Shown in pieces: positions 9,373 through 18,417 of a stretch of 64,000 nucleotides of DNA (positions are counted from its first letter, which is position 1; every line of letters begins with the position of its first letter). Source of the DNA: Neolewinella agarilytica (GTDB taxonomy: Bacteria; Bacteroidota; Bacteroidia; Chitinophagales; Saprospiraceae); contig NZ_FOFB01000028.1 in the NCBI RefSeq assembly GCF_900110645.1, positions 19,444 through 83,443 on the forward strand, written 5' to 3'. Made by a program: the position numbers and the translations under genes. The notes under the pieces were generated by a model. The model made no database searches, was not told the DNA's origin, and saw nothing but the letters and a program-made list of their open reading frames with translations.

Positions 9373-10131
9373 TCACTGCACCTGCGGCCGCGCCCCCATC
9401 AGCTTCCGCCCCCACACCAGCACCTGTCCGCCATAGATGCACAGCCAGAGCAGCAATACCGTGAAGCTCAGCGCCTGGGCGCCCGCATACCAGACCTGCC
9501 CGCGCAAGTCCGCTAAATGATATTTATAAGCTAAGAAATCCGCTCCGGAGAGGATGGCGTAAGCAAGGATGAAGAGCAGACAGCCCTTCAGTAACTTACG
9601 GATATACCACAGCAGACGCGGCAGGCTGCGCCGCTTCAATTGCCGACGCCGACGCCGCAAATACAGTACACAGAACAGTACATAAAGCGGCCAACCGGCC
9701 AGAAAGAGTGCTTGCTCCAAACCACCATAAAAGGGGTTGTAGAAGTACCGCCCCGCCTCATGCCGGTACTCCGGGAACAGCCAGACGACCAGAAAATAGA
9801 TCGTTTGCCCGATCGGCAAACCAAAGTGTTTCAGGTCAGACCATCGAAAAACATACTGCGGATAGAAGCTGATTTTCACATGAAAGAACAGCAGGACCGG
9901 CAGCCACAAGCTAAAGTAAATGGGCCAGAACCGCATATTCGGATGTGCTTCCAGATTCCCCGTAAAGTCCCACAAAAAATGAAGCTGGGTTAAGCCACCC
10001 ATGATCAGCAACATGCCATAAATCACGTTCGCCCGGCGGTCTCCTGACCGCTTCCGGAAAAACAACCCGCCAATCAAGAGCGCCGCAGCAATAGCTGCTA
10101 ACATTATAAGTTTGGGAAGGAGGATGGGCAT
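9373..10131 (-). CDS. Polytopic membrane protein resembling the 7TM sensor half of AraC-type regulators
   Basis: A 252-residue protein with about seven hydrophobic segments, including residues 5-25, 38-55, 70-85, 105-120, 142-160, 185-205 and 222-242, with an Arg-rich loop (YLRRRRRQLKRR) between the fifth and sixth. This layout resembles the membrane module found N-terminal to AraC helix-turn-helix domains in Bacteroidota, but no DNA-binding domain follows. The last codons (RPQVQ) are encoded by a copy of the dispersed GC-rich element (9377-9394), which suggests the 3' end of the reading frame was altered by it. Function unknown. Confidence 0.6.
   Translation of the reverse strand: MPILLPKLIMLAAIAAALLIGGLFFRKRSGDRRANVIYGMLLIMGGLTQLHFLWDFTGNLEAHPNMRFWPIYFSLWLPVLLFFHVKISFYPQYVFRWSDLKHFGLPIGQTIYFLVVWLFPEYRHEAGRYFYNPFYGGLEQALFLAGWPLYVLFCVLYLRRRRRQLKRRSLPRLLWYIRKLLKGCLLFILAYAILSGADFLAYKYHLADLRGQVWYAGAQALSFTVLLLWLCIYGGQVLVWGRKLMGARPQVQ
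9377..9394 (+). repeat. Dispersed GC-rich element, copy 1
   Basis: TGCACCTGCGGCCGCGCC, taken as the reference version. It lies between two convergent genes and overlaps the last codons of the minus-strand 7TM gene. Confidence 0.75.
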
Positions 10132-10136
10132 GGCAG

Positions 10137-10144
10137 CAAAGCTA
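10137..10144 (-). promoter_or_regulatory. Bacteroidota -7 element, TAGCTTTG
   Basis: TAGCTTTG on the minus strand fits TAnnTTTG. It ends only 5 nt before the ATG at 10131, so the 7TM gene would have an almost leaderless mRNA unless the true start is the internal ATG at 10104. Confidence 0.5.
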
Positions 10145-10468
10145 GGGTAGAAAATTTCGCAAAGCGATTTTTTTTAGATGCCTGCGGCTTATGGGCGCTT
10201 CGCTTACAGGGCCCAAAAAATGGCCTGTTTTTTCTAAAAGGCCGAAGGCCTTCGAAAAGCGTAGCGTCTAAAAACCAGGAGCCCTATCTAAAGTAGCACT
10301 GAAATACGCTTTGTGCACTCTGTGCCTATGTGTCCCTATGTGTCCACAAGAGAAAAAGCCGAAGGCCCTCCTAACGGGAAGATTTGGTGTTGAAACAAAA
10401 ACCGAGCCCAAAAAAAGTGCCCGCACGCAAGTACAGGCACTTCTAATCAATAAGGAAATAGCTTTTAA
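10145..10468. other. Non-coding stretch with small repeats
   Basis: No credible gene seen. It contains T-rich and A-rich runs around GGCC-rich palindromes (10200-10260) and a 10-bp tandem pair CCTATGTGTC at 10325-10344, a type of low-complexity spacer seen in this phylum. Confidence 0.5.
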
Positions 10469-11473
10469 TTACTTACTGGCAACTTCCAGTTTGCCCTGCT
10501 TAAGGTCTTTGTAAAAACCTTTCAGGTACTTGGTAATTTCCTTTTTGCTGTCGGCACTGAGGCCGTCAAAGGATGCTACCTGGTTCAAAAGGGTGTCTTT
10601 CAGGGAGGTAAACATTTCAGTGGTTTCGGTGAAGTCAGGAGCGGTGTCATACTCCCAGATCAGGCTGCGGTCAGTAGGCTTGGTTTCACCCAGGTGGCTG
10701 AAGCCGGTAGCGTAAGTGGCGTTAACCAGACCGCTGAAGTCAAAGTCATAAGGAATGGCGGTGTAAGTACCATTGGTGTTTTGCATCAGTTTCATGTTAC
10801 GAACCATCCGGTTGGAGTAATCGCTGTTACCGATCATGTACTGGAAAAGGGCCAGTTCTTCGGCGTTCTCGATTTGGTCAGCACCAAGTGCGTAACATTC
10901 TTTACAGCTCTTAGTGTCCATGCGGCCTTTCAGTTCGTCGGTATCTTCGATCAGGATACCGTAGCTGGTTGTTGTGCTGCCGTCTACAGTATTAACGTAA
11001 GTGATGGTGAGCAACTGCGTCCGGAAACTGGCTTCAGGATTGATGGTATTGTACAGCTCGTAAGCCAACTGCTCCCGAAGGATGGCGTCTTGTCCGGCTT
11101 CATCATCCGTACAATGAGTAACCAGTTTAAAGTCGTTGTGGGTGCTAAGGCCAGCGGCACGGAGACCATCTTTAGCAAACTTCAGCTTCAGGGGAGGCAT
11201 CGTGCAGGTGCGGCGGCGAAACTTACCGCGAACGGCAACTTCCAGTTCAAGCTCTTCGCCGCCGGCAATAACGGTAGCAGGAAGAAAGTCAACCTTCTTA
11301 CGGTATACTTCCAGGCTATCGAAATTTACGTGAAGCTCAATTTCGGTAGCGAGTTCGTTGCTCCAGGCGTCGAAGAGGCTGTTACCAGCCTTATCCTCGC
11401 CGCTGCCGCTGCCGGCAAACACAGCGCAACTAAGCAAGAGGCTGTAAACGATGGTAAGGATAAAGCGGGTCAT
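10469..11473 (-). CDS. Exported CotH-kinase-like protein
   Basis: About 334 residues from the ATG at 11473, chosen because it gives a clean signal peptide (TRFILTIVYSLLLSCAVFAG); the open frame continues upstream without one. Features matching the CotH family: RGKFRRRTCTMPPLKLKF near residue 80, AGQDAILREQLAYELYN, YGILIEDTDELKGR, LFQYMIGNSDYSNRMVRNMKL, and IPYDFDFSGLVN, the last corresponding to the metal-binding D-x-D of these atypical protein kinases. Bacteroidota members are usually envelope proteins with unknown targets. The C-terminus is helical (KEITKYLKGFYKDLKQGK). Whether it is catalytically active is not certain. Confidence 0.7.
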   Translation of the reverse strand: MTRFILTIVYSLLLSCAVFAGSGSGEDKAGNSLFDAWSNELATEIELHVNFDSLEVYRKKVDFLPATVIAGGEELELEVAVRGKFRRRTCTMPPLKLKFAKDGLRAAGLSTHNDFKLVTHCTDDEAGQDAILREQLAYELYNTINPEASFRTQLLTITYVNTVDGSTTTSYGILIEDTDELKGRMDTKSCKECYALGADQIENAEELALFQYMIGNSDYSNRMVRNMKLMQNTNGTYTAIPYDFDFSGLVNATYATGFSHLGETKPTDRSLIWEYDTAPDFTETTEMFTSLKDTLLNQVASFDGLSADSKKEITKYLKGFYKDLKQGKLEVASK

Positions 11474-12074
11474 GATTGGGTAGTTATATGGGTCTGTATT
11501 AAGAGACTCTGTTTTTAGTGAATGGTTGCACGCTGTTAATGAAGTTGTTATGCTTCCCGTGCTTGATGATACAAATATGGGGGCAGCAGCCACCGCCGGC
11601 AAGTTTGTTCGTTCGCTCCTTGTTTTTGATCGACGAACGAAGGAAAAAGTCGATAAACGGCCGTTACTTTCGACCAATAGATTCGTCTCAAGGTGCTTTT
11701 CGATCTTCATGGCGCGGCCGCAGGTGCGAGCTTAGGTGTTGGGCAATGTTGCTTAAGCAGAGTAGTACTAAGACCGTGCCAGGCAAAAACATTACTGATT
11801 ATCAGCTATTTATGATTTAACCAAGTTTATACCTGTTCGTTTTCGAACGCAGGGTGTACGATATTTTATTGCTCTTTAGAGCAAATTGGGGCTTTGGGTT
11901 CTCCCCGAAAGGGTGACTTTTCGTCGATGATGGGTACATTACTAACTCTACGCAAACTCTGGTAAGTCTTTATTACGGTTGAATGAGGGCCTTTCACGAG
12001 CGAAACAAGCCCCCGTTCCGGCGATAGCTTCTTTTTATCCATTACATCCATAAACCTGTCAATTGACCTCATTC
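11474..12074. other. 600-bp intergenic region with one GC-rich element
   Basis: It holds the upstream region of the CotH-like gene (minus) and of the GntP permease (plus), with one dispersed element at 11711-11727. Short open frames cover parts of it on both strands, but none has a recognisable domain, and none is called. Confidence 0.5.
11711..11727 (-). repeat. Dispersed GC-rich element, copy 2
   Basis: GCACCTGCGGCCGCGCC on the minus strand. It is intergenic and points toward the CotH-like gene that starts 238 bp further on. Confidence 0.75.
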
Positions 12075-13394
12075 ATGCTCACCGGTCTCCCTCTCCTACT
12101 CGCTATCGCTGCGGCTGTCTTATTCCTCATTTTAAGCAGCAGCCGGCTGAAGTGGCATCCTTTCTTTGGCTTGTTGCTGGCGGCAACGGGGCTCGGGCTC
12201 ATCATTGGCCTGGATTTACCAAAGGTGATCTCCCTTCTGAAAGACGGCTTTGGGGGGCTCATCGGCTCCGTTGGTCTGTTGATTGTGCTGGGCAGTATTA
12301 TTGGAGTGGCGCTGGAGCGGTCGGGTGCGGCACGCCGGATTGCCGATCTTCTGATTGGCGGAGGAGGTAACATCGGCCTCCGGCTGGTTGTGTTGGGTGC
12401 CGTTATTTCGATTCCTGTCTTTTGCGATAGCGGTTTCATTATTCTGGCGGGCCTGCTGCCCGCCCTGGCGCTGCGGGCTGGTGGTAAGGTCGCGCCGCTG
12501 GCGCTCAGCCTGGCCGGGGGCTTGTACCTCACGCACACGCTCATCCCGCCCACCCCGGGCCCGCTGGCCGCCGCAGCCAACCTTGGCGCGGATGAATTTA
12601 TTGGCACCATCATGTTACTCGGCGCTATCATAAGCCTGCCCGTCATCTTCGTTACCTGGAAGGCAGCGGGATGGTTTGGCGATAAGATCAAAGCGCTGCC
12701 GCCGGTTTCTCCGGAGGAAGACAATAGCGCCCTGCCCTCTCTTTTTCAGAGTCTGCTTCCTCTTCTCATTCCCATCCTGTTGATCGCCCTGGGCTCCATA
12801 CTCAAGCTGGCTACCAATGGCCAGGGAATTACAGCCTACATATTATGGTTATGCGAGCCAACGGTGGCCCTGGCCCTCGGCTGCATTCCGGCCTTGCTTC
12901 TCCCCTCCGCCGTCAGTAAGACCAGCTGGATTGGAGACGGGCTTTCCCTGGCCGGCCCCATCCTCATCATTACGGGCTTGGGCGGCGCCTTCGGCGCCGT
13001 GTTAAAAGCCTCCTCTCTGGCCAGCGACGTCGCCGGCTGGGTAGGCAACGAACCACTCTCCGGCACAGCTTTGCTCTGCCTTGGCTGGGCCGTGGCGGCT
13101 CTGATGAAGTCGGCCCAGGGCAGCAGCACTGGCGCACTGGTGATCAGTTCGGGAATCATTGCACCACTCCTTCCACTGGCAGGTTTTGCATCCGCCACCG
13201 ACCTGGCCCTGATGACGCTCGCCATTGGAGGCGGCGCCATGACGATCAGTCACGCCAACGATTCCTACTTTTGGGTAGTGACCCGCTTTTCGGGTATTGA
13301 AGTAGCGGACGCCTACCGGAGCTATACACCACTGACGGCCGTGATGGGCATTACGGTATTGGTAGCGGTGCTGGTGATTTCGGTAGTCGTGTAA
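12075..13394 (+). CDS. GntP-family gluconate/organic acid:H+ symporter
   Basis: About 439 residues and very hydrophobic, with roughly 12 transmembrane segments. Family motifs: GFGGLIGSVGLLIVLGSIIG, VFCDSGFIILAGL, LYLTHTLIPPTPGPLAAA, and near the end KSAQGSSTGALV and SHANDSYFWVVT, all diagnostic of GntP permeases (gluconate, fructuronate or related hydroxy acids). It imports the sugar acid across the inner membrane using the proton gradient. The ATG at 12075 was preferred; a TTG four codons upstream is also open. No kinase or dehydrogenase for gluconate is adjacent, so the substrate is not fixed. Confidence 0.92.
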   Translation: MLTGLPLLLAIAAAVLFLILSSSRLKWHPFFGLLLAATGLGLIIGLDLPKVISLLKDGFGGLIGSVGLLIVLGSIIGVALERSGAARRIADLLIGGGGNIGLRLVVLGAVISIPVFCDSGFIILAGLLPALALRAGGKVAPLALSLAGGLYLTHTLIPPTPGPLAAAANLGADEFIGTIMLLGAIISLPVIFVTWKAAGWFGDKIKALPPVSPEEDNSALPSLFQSLLPLLIPILLIALGSILKLATNGQGITAYILWLCEPTVALALGCIPALLLPSAVSKTSWIGDGLSLAGPILIITGLGGAFGAVLKASSLASDVAGWVGNEPLSGTALLCLGWAVAALMKSAQGSSTGALVISSGIIAPLLPLAGFASATDLALMTLAIGGGAMTISHANDSYFWVVTRFSGIEVADAYRSYTPLTAVMGITVLVAVLVISVVV

Positions 13395-13447
13395 GACATC
13401 AGGAGGATTTGAAGCCTGGGAGACCTGTCGTATCCACTACTCATCGT

Positions 13448-13455
13448 TATCTTTA
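13448..13455 (+). promoter_or_regulatory. Candidate -7 element TATCTTTA
   Basis: TATCTTTA matches TAnnTTTG at all but the last base and lies 52 nt before the ATG of the sheath-like lipoprotein gene. It is a plausible promoter for the two lipoprotein genes that follow. Confidence 0.4.
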
Positions 13456-13506
13456 GACAGTGTCCTTTACCCTGACCCCATTCAATTATACCTGGATTCC
13501 TGTACT

Positions 13507-14739
13507 ATGAAAAACACTTTAGCGCTCACGTTCCTTTATTTTATTCTCGCCTTTGGATGCAGCCAGAAAACCACCATTCTGCCTGACACCGAGGTACCGA
13601 CAACGCCGGAGGTAACCCCTCCCCCGGAAGAAGTCAGCACGGGTACCCCACTCTTTATTGGTTATACGGAGCGAGCCACCGTAAATGGTGGCTCAGCGAG
13701 TAACCGGGCCGTGATGGTGAGTTCTCTGCAGGAATTCACCAACACTTTTGGCGGTGCTACTTCTCAAAGTTCAGTCCATTATTTATATCCAAGTATAGTA
13801 GAATTCTATGCCCATGGCGGAAAGACCTGTTATGTACTCTCCGTCGGAGATTATGCCTCCCCGATCCAAAAGGAAGATTTAATGGAGGCGGTGGAAATCT
13901 CCGCTCAAAGTGCAACGGGTGCGGATTTGATCGTGATCCCGGATGCCATGGCAATGGCGGCAGAAGATGGCTACGAAGTTTACCGTTCCGTGCTAAATCA
14001 CTGTAGCCAACAAAGATCATGTGTAGGGATATTCGATGTCTATGGAGCGGGTCTGGCCGGGACCGACCCGCAAACCGCCATTGCCGGTTTCAGAAGTAAC
14101 ATCGGAGAGGAGCACCTTCGATTTGGCATCGCCTATTACCCCTGGGCAATAACGGAAAACGGAAGCCTGCCCATGGCAGGCATCATGGCGGGAATCATCG
14201 CCAGAACCGATCGCACCGAAGGAATCTGGAAAACACCCGCCAATAAAGCTTTACGCCCGGGCCTTCTGCCAGCAGCAACGGTCTCTACCGAAGACCAGGC
14301 GGAGCTAACCGTAGATGCCGCTGGTGGCAAATCCATTAACGCCATCCGGACCTTCACCGGTCAGGGAACACTCGTCTGGGGTGGGCGGACACTGGACGGC
14401 AACAGCCTGGACTGGCGGTATATCTCGACCGTGAGAACATCTCTCATGATCGAAAAAGACATCACTCAGTTAGTGAAAGCCTTCGAATTCGAGCCGAATA
14501 CGAGTAATACCTGGACCTCCATAAAGTCAGTCGTGGATAATTACCTGGGAGATCTCTGGAGATCGGGCGCACTTCAGGGGACCACGGCTGATAAAGCGTA
14601 TGGCGTAAGGGTTGGTTTAGGAGAAACCATGACCTCCGAAGATGTTCTTCAGGGCCGGCTGCTGGTACAGGTTGTAGTCGCGCTGACCAGACCGGCAGAA
14701 TTCCTTACTATTCACGTAACGCAGCAAATGCAGGAGTAG
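13507..14739 (+). CDS. Exported (lipo)protein with a contractile phage-tail-sheath domain
   Basis: 410 residues. The N-terminus is a signal peptide with Cys at about residue 18 (FILAFGCSQK; the lipobox is imperfect, A-F-G-C), then a Thr/Pro-rich linker to about residue 45. The rest follows tail-sheath proteins of contractile systems in order: TPLFIGYTERA, VMVSSLQEFTNTFGG, VEFYAHGGKTCYVLSVG, ADLIVIPDAMAM, HLRFGIAYYPWA, GIWKTPANKALRPG, AAGGKSINAIRTFTGQG, LVWGGRTLDGNSLDWRYIS, KAFEFEPNTSNTWTSI, VRVGLGETMTSEDVLQGRL and TRPAEFLTI...QQMQ. The usual N-terminal 'PGVY(V/I)EE' arm is replaced by the export signal. No tail tube, baseplate or ATPase gene is nearby. The sheath identity is strong from motifs; the envelope location is inferred. 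Confidence 0.82.
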   Translation: MKNTLALTFLYFILAFGCSQKTTILPDTEVPTTPEVTPPPEEVSTGTPLFIGYTERATVNGGSASNRAVMVSSLQEFTNTFGGATSQSSVHYLYPSIVEFYAHGGKTCYVLSVGDYASPIQKEDLMEAVEISAQSATGADLIVIPDAMAMAAEDGYEVYRSVLNHCSQQRSCVGIFDVYGAGLAGTDPQTAIAGFRSNIGEEHLRFGIAYYPWAITENGSLPMAGIMAGIIARTDRTEGIWKTPANKALRPGLLPAATVSTEDQAELTVDAAGGKSINAIRTFTGQGTLVWGGRTLDGNSLDWRYISTVRTSLMIEKDITQLVKAFEFEPNTSNTWTSIKSVVDNYLGDLWRSGALQGTTADKAYGVRVGLGETMTSEDVLQGRLLVQVVVALTRPAEFLTIHVTQQMQE

Positions 14740-14895
14740 GAAAGTCCGTGACAGGCTCCGAACACACATTTGCATCATCGTTACATCTCGATAAAATCCA
14801 CGCCTTTACTAAAAGAGGCCTTTGTGCAGGATACAGCAGGATAGAATCACGCGCGTTTGCCCCCGATTTTAGGGTTCTGTTATAATCCAATACGC

Positions 14896-15810
14896 ATGAA
14901 AATATCAAAGCTCAGCTTCCCTTTGGCCTCCTTGTTTACCCTGATCCTTGTGACGACTCTTCTGTCTTGTGGCAAGACAGAAGAAATCATGGAAGAAATG
15001 GAAGAAGTGATGGAAGAGGAAATGACTTCAGAAAGCGATGAAGACACCGGACCGATCGTTGAGTGCACTACAGAAGGCAATAATGCGGTACGGGATACAG
15101 ACATTGCCAACCCCGTTAATGTAGGGACGGCTGATGACCGCAGCTGCTACGCCAACTACAAGGAAAGTACCATTGACGGAACAACCTGGGGCGTATACAA
15201 CATCACCTTCGGATCCAACCACCTGGATAATAACGGCCTGCAGCCCAGAATTGAACGATCACTGAACCGATCACAGACTACCGGTATAGGGAGTTATGCC
15301 AGATTCACCGGAACGGTCAGAATTCTGGAAACCGGTAAAACAAACTCCGACGGTAGTGATGGCAGCTACATCATGCAGGCTAAAGGAAAGCATACTGGCG
15401 GCGGTGGTTCTGCAGACCCTGCCATCTGTCTGTACTTAGCCAAACCGGTTTACGGCACCGATGCTGACGGCAATCAGGTGCAGGTATCATTTGATCTCTT
15501 CCGGGAGCAAATTAATTACCGTGGCGGGTCCGGCGCCGACGGCAGAGACATTGTTTTCCTGACCAACATTCCTAAAAATGAAGCCACCGACATTGAGCTG
15601 AAAGTTGGCTTCAGAGCTGACCCCGACAACCCCGATGCTAAGATTCACTACGCTGACGCCGTTATTGGTGGCACCGAATTCAATTGGAACATCCCCGAGC
15701 CAGAGCGAGGAACCCAGTCGGGCATCCGATACGGCGCATACCGCGTTAAAGGCGGCAGAGCACAGATCCGATGGGCCAATACCACTTATGAGAAAGTGGA
15801 GATACAATAG
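14896..15810 (+). CDS. Lipoprotein with probable concanavalin-like beta-sandwich domain
   Basis: 304 residues from the ATG at 14896, selected because it gives a good lipoprotein signal (ILVTTLLSC). After the Cys comes a strongly acidic Glu/Met stretch ([15 protein letters not shown]), then a beta-rich domain of about 230 residues. Its closing segment ([20 protein letters not shown] followed by TTYEKVE) and the internal YIMQAKG and [15 protein letters not shown] resemble the jelly-roll layout of alginate-lyase/LamG-like proteins, but no catalytic motif is secure. It follows the sheath-like lipoprotein by 156 bp on the same strand, so the pair may be co-expressed. Function unknown. Confidence 0.6.
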   Translation: MKISKLSFPLASLFTLILVTTLLSCGKTEEIMEEMEEVMEEEMTSESDEDTGPIVECTTEGNNAVRDTDIANPVNVGTADDRSCYANYKESTIDGTTWGVYNITFGSNHLDNNGLQPRIERSLNRSQTTGIGSYARFTGTVRILETGKTNSDGSDGSYIMQAKGKHTGGGGSADPAICLYLAKPVYGTDADGNQVQVSFDLFREQINYRGGSGADGRDIVFLTNIPKNEATDIELKVGFRADPDNPDAKIHYADAVIGGTEFNWNIPEPERGTQSGIRYGAYRVKGGRAQIRWANTTYEKVEIQ

Positions 15811-15869
15811 CCTCTTGAGACAGACTCCGAAAGGTTGGTCCTCCTGATGAACGGCGGTAGAATTTATTA

Positions 15870-17771
15870 TTACTCCACCACCGGAATCCGTACCACACTA
15901 GGGTATTTTGCGGAGTGGTGGACCGCATTTCGTGCCACTACGCCCTTACTCTCATCGTAATTTCGCCCACCGGTGTTCAGGTTACGGTCGAAGCGGGGGA
16001 AGTTTGAGCTCGAGATTTCGATCCGGATGGAATGGCCGGGCTTGAAGTAATTCGCCGTTGACATCGGTGTGAGGTCGACTTTGTAGACTTTACCGTCTTC
16101 CATCCAGACTTCTTTGTCGTAGCCTTCGCGGTAGCGAACGCGCTGGATGGTTTCGTCGAGATTGTAGGCCGTGCCGTCAGGCGCAACGTCGATGAGCTTG
16201 ACGGTAAAGTCGGTGTCTTTAGCATCGGAGCTGACGTAGAGGATCGTTTCAATGCTGCCGGCAATTTCGACGCCATTGGCGAAGGGCTCGGTGGTGTAGA
16301 CGAGGATATCGTTGCGGGTTTCCATCACGCGCTGATCGAAGGCACCACCTTTTACGGCGTTGCCGGTACAGCAGACGTTACCACCGTAGCTGGGTACGGG
16401 GTTCATCGGGTCGTAGAAGAAAGCATCGGGCATATCCTTTTCCGGAGCTTTGGCACGCAGACGGCCGTTGCCGTGCAGGGTGTTAGCGCCACCGTCGGAG
16501 TCCAGGTAGAAAGTCTGCATTTTGGCGGCTGGCGGAGGCCAGGCCGTGCTGCTTTTCCATTCATTGCTTCCCATAACATAATATTGCACCCGCGGCCGCG
16601 CCTGCTTTTCTTCGTTCTTCAGGTGCTGGGCGAAAAAGGCTTCAATTTGCTCCTGGTAGTTCAGGCGGGCATCGCCCACGGAACGCTCCCCTACGATGGT
16701 GTTTTCCGTCGCCCGCGTGTAGGCACAGTGGAGGGTGGGCGCAATGACCAGAAACTGTTCGTCGCGCATCGCTTCCGTAGTCGCGTTCTTGCGCACGTGG
16801 TTGAACAGCGCCAGGTTCGGGCTGATCGACACATCGTACCAGCTCGTAAACCAAAAGGCCGGCACGTTAAAGGGCATATCGTCGTGGTAGAGGCCGCCCT
16901 CGAACCAGGCCTTGCTGTTCGGCGTTCGGGTCACCATTTCTTCGAAAATGCCCTTCGGTCCGTTTTGCGCCCTGATGATGTCCTGCACGGGCAATGTTTT
17001 TAAGCCATCTTCCCATTCCACGCGCGGATACTCCGGTGCCATATCGGTGAAGCGCTGGAGGCGCAGCAGGTCTTCGCGCGTCGCGGTTTTCGGTATCCGT
17101 GGCCGCATCGGGTCGTGCTGGACGCTGTAGAGCCAGGCGATAAAGAGCATCTGCGTTGCTCCGCCGCGGTACCAGTTGCCCTGCTCCTGAAACTGGCCGA
17201 TTTTCCCGACACCAGCGCCGTAGCCCTGGGGTACGATGGCCTTCAGGGCGGGATGACCGAGAGCCGCCACGGCCATCTGCCATTCGGCCGTGGAGCTACA
17301 GCCCAGCAGGCCGATGTTACCGTTGCTCCAGTCGCGGTCGGCCAGCCAGGTGAAGGCGTCGTAGCCATCGGTGGTCGGGGTGCCCAGGATGTCCCAATCC
17401 CCTTCGCTGTAGTAACGTCCGCGCTCGTTCTGCACTACGTAGGCATAACCCGCCTTCACCCAATCCAGAGCCCGCTGGTAGGTGCGGGTGCGCTCTTCCC
17501 CGTCGACCCAGCCGTTCATCTGGTAGGGCGTCCGGCTCAGGATTACCGGTACTTTTTTGTCGGTTTTGGGGCGGTAAACGTCGGTCCGCAGCCGAATACC
17601 GTCGCGCATCGGCGCCATGTGCATTTGCTCGATGTGAGCGAGTTCGGCGAGTTCGAGGTATTCGCGACTCGACTGTGCGAATAAAGAGGTAAGGGAGGTT
17701 AAAGGGAGAAGGGTTAGGAGGAGGAAAGGAAGCAGGAGCTGAAGCCGTAGTCCCTTGCTCCCTTTTTCCAT
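15870..17771 (-). CDS. Exported CocE/NonD-type S15 hydrolase (X-Pro dipeptidyl-peptidase family)
   Basis: 633 residues. The S15/CocE layout is clear: [36 protein letters not shown], the nucleophile elbow [12 protein letters not shown] (Ser in GCSS), the cap region, and a C-terminal jelly roll from about residue 420 ([26 protein letters not shown] to FPRFDRN). These enzymes cleave acyl or X-Pro bonds. The start at 17771 gives a proper signal peptide ([16 protein letters not shown] ... LFAQ). The frame stays open to an ATG at 17864, which adds a second, vestigial leader ([14 protein letters not shown]) resembling that of the next gene and interrupted by a split GC-rich element; I treat it as non-functional extension. 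Confidence 0.85.
   Translation of the reverse strand: MEKGSKGLRLQLLLPFLLLTLLPLTSLTSLFAQSSREYLELAELAHIEQMHMAPMRDGIRLRTDVYRPKTDKKVPVILSRTPYQMNGWVDGEERTRTYQRALDWVKAGYAYVVQNERGRYYSEGDWDILGTPTTDGYDAFTWLADRDWSNGNIGLLGCSSTAEWQMAVAALGHPALKAIVPQGYGAGVGKIGQFQEQGNWYRGGATQMLFIAWLYSVQHDPMRPRIPKTATREDLLRLQRFTDMAPEYPRVEWEDGLKTLPVQDIIRAQNGPKGIFEEMVTRTPNSKAWFEGGLYHDDMPFNVPAFWFTSWYDVSISPNLALFNHVRKNATTEAMRDEQFLVIAPTLHCAYTRATENTIVGERSVGDARLNYQEQIEAFFAQHLKNEEKQARPRVQYYVMGSNEWKSSTAWPPPAAKMQTFYLDSDGGANTLHGNGRLRAKAPEKDMPDAFFYDPMNPVPSYGGNVCCTGNAVKGGAFDQRVMETRNDILVYTTEPFANGVEIAGSIETILYVSSDAKDTDFTVKLIDVAPDGTAYNLDETIQRVRYREGYDKEVWMEDGKVYKVDLTPMSTANYFKPGHSIRIEISSSNFPRFDRNLNTGGRNYDESKGVVARNAVHHSAKYPSVVRIPVVE
16585..16602 (+). 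repeat. Dispersed GC-rich element, copy 3 (inside a CDS)
   Basis: TGCACCCGCGGCCGCGCC, one change from the reference. It lies antisense inside the S15 hydrolase gene and encodes ARPRVQ there, much as copy 1 encodes RPQVQ. Confidence 0.55.
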
Positions 17772-17784
17772 TCCCCTTTTTTTC

Positions 17785-17831
17785 GGGGCGCGGACGTGGT
17801 TGCCGAGCCTGCCGAATGTACAGGTGCAAAG
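17785..17831 (-). repeat. Dispersed GC-rich element, copy 4, apparently split by 24 bp
   Basis: On the minus strand CTTTGCACCTG is separated from CGTCCGCGCCCC by 24 bp, a whole number of codons. It lies in the leader region of the S15 hydrolase gene. Joined together, the halves would form a perfect CGTCCGCGCC-type element. Confidence 0.4.
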
Positions 17832-17954
17832 CAGGGATAAGAGGAGCAAGGGAAGGATACGCATGTTTATGGTTTTATCTTTTGGGAAGGTAGGGCCTTT
17901 TTGGAAAAAGGGGGCAAATTCCGAGGAAGAACGACGGTCAGTAAAGCTCAACCC

Positions 17955-18290
17955 CTAGCCTGTACCCCGGCGGAGTTGATTTGCATCAGGAAGCACCTTT
18001 AGCAGGGAGAAAGGTTCATTTTCCGCCACTTTACGGAGCTGCCTGGCGATGGTCGTCAGGTTCTTGTTTTTCACTTCGTAGCAAGTCGCCATCGTCTGCG
18101 CGGGCGAGCAATACTCCCGGTCCAGGTCGCACTGTTTAAACTTCAGGTCCAGGGAGTCTACGATGTAGGCCAGATCGTTCATGGTCGCTTCCGGATAAAT
18201 ATATCCATTCGCGTGTTGGGTGAATTCTCCGGTTTGGGCGCAGACGCAGGTGCAAAGGATTGTTAATAAAAGCAGGGTGACTAAGCGCAT
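17955..18290 (-). CDS. Small exported protein of unknown function
   Basis: 111 residues with a short signal peptide (MRLVTLLLLTILCTCVCAQ) whose last codons are encoded by a copy of the dispersed element. The mature part has four or so Cys residues (KQCDLDREYCSPAQTMATCYE), suggesting disulfides outside the cytoplasm, and a helical C-terminus (TTIARQLRKVAENEPFSLLKVL). I do not recognise the family. It lies 91 bp upstream of the extended S15 hydrolase frame on the same strand and has a very similar leader, so the two may be co-transcribed. Confidence 0.6.
   Translation of the reverse strand: MRLVTLLLLTILCTCVCAQTGEFTQHANGYIYPEATMNDLAYIVDSLDLKFKQCDLDREYCSPAQTMATCYEVKNKNLTTIARQLRKVAENEPFSLLKVLPDANQLRRGTG
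18237..18254 (-). repeat. Dispersed GC-rich element, copy 5 (in a signal-peptide region)
   Basis: TGCACCTGCGTCTGCGCC on the minus strand, preceded by CTT. It encodes CTCVCA of the leader peptide of the small exported protein at 17955-18290. Confidence 0.6.
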
Positions 18291-18417
18291 AGTTGGGTTT
18301 TACCTTTATAGGTGCAAAATTTTTCGTTTCGCATACGCTGCGGCAAAATTTTAACTTTAGACACGCTCACAGAGCCTCCTCCAGGCTCTTCCAACGTAAC
18401 AGCACCTTTACTCCCCC

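Noticed and set aside
10694..11518. A 274-codon plus-strand frame opposite the CotH-like gene
   Set aside because: Antisense shadow with no domain or signal.
11866..12072. A 68-codon minus-strand frame upstream of the GntP gene
   Set aside because: No family, no leader signal and doubtful codon pattern; left as intergenic.
13507..15810. Prophage or injection-system locus around the sheath-like gene
   Set aside because: No tube, baseplate, capsid, integrase or AAA genes are present within several kb; the two genes are exported lipoproteins.
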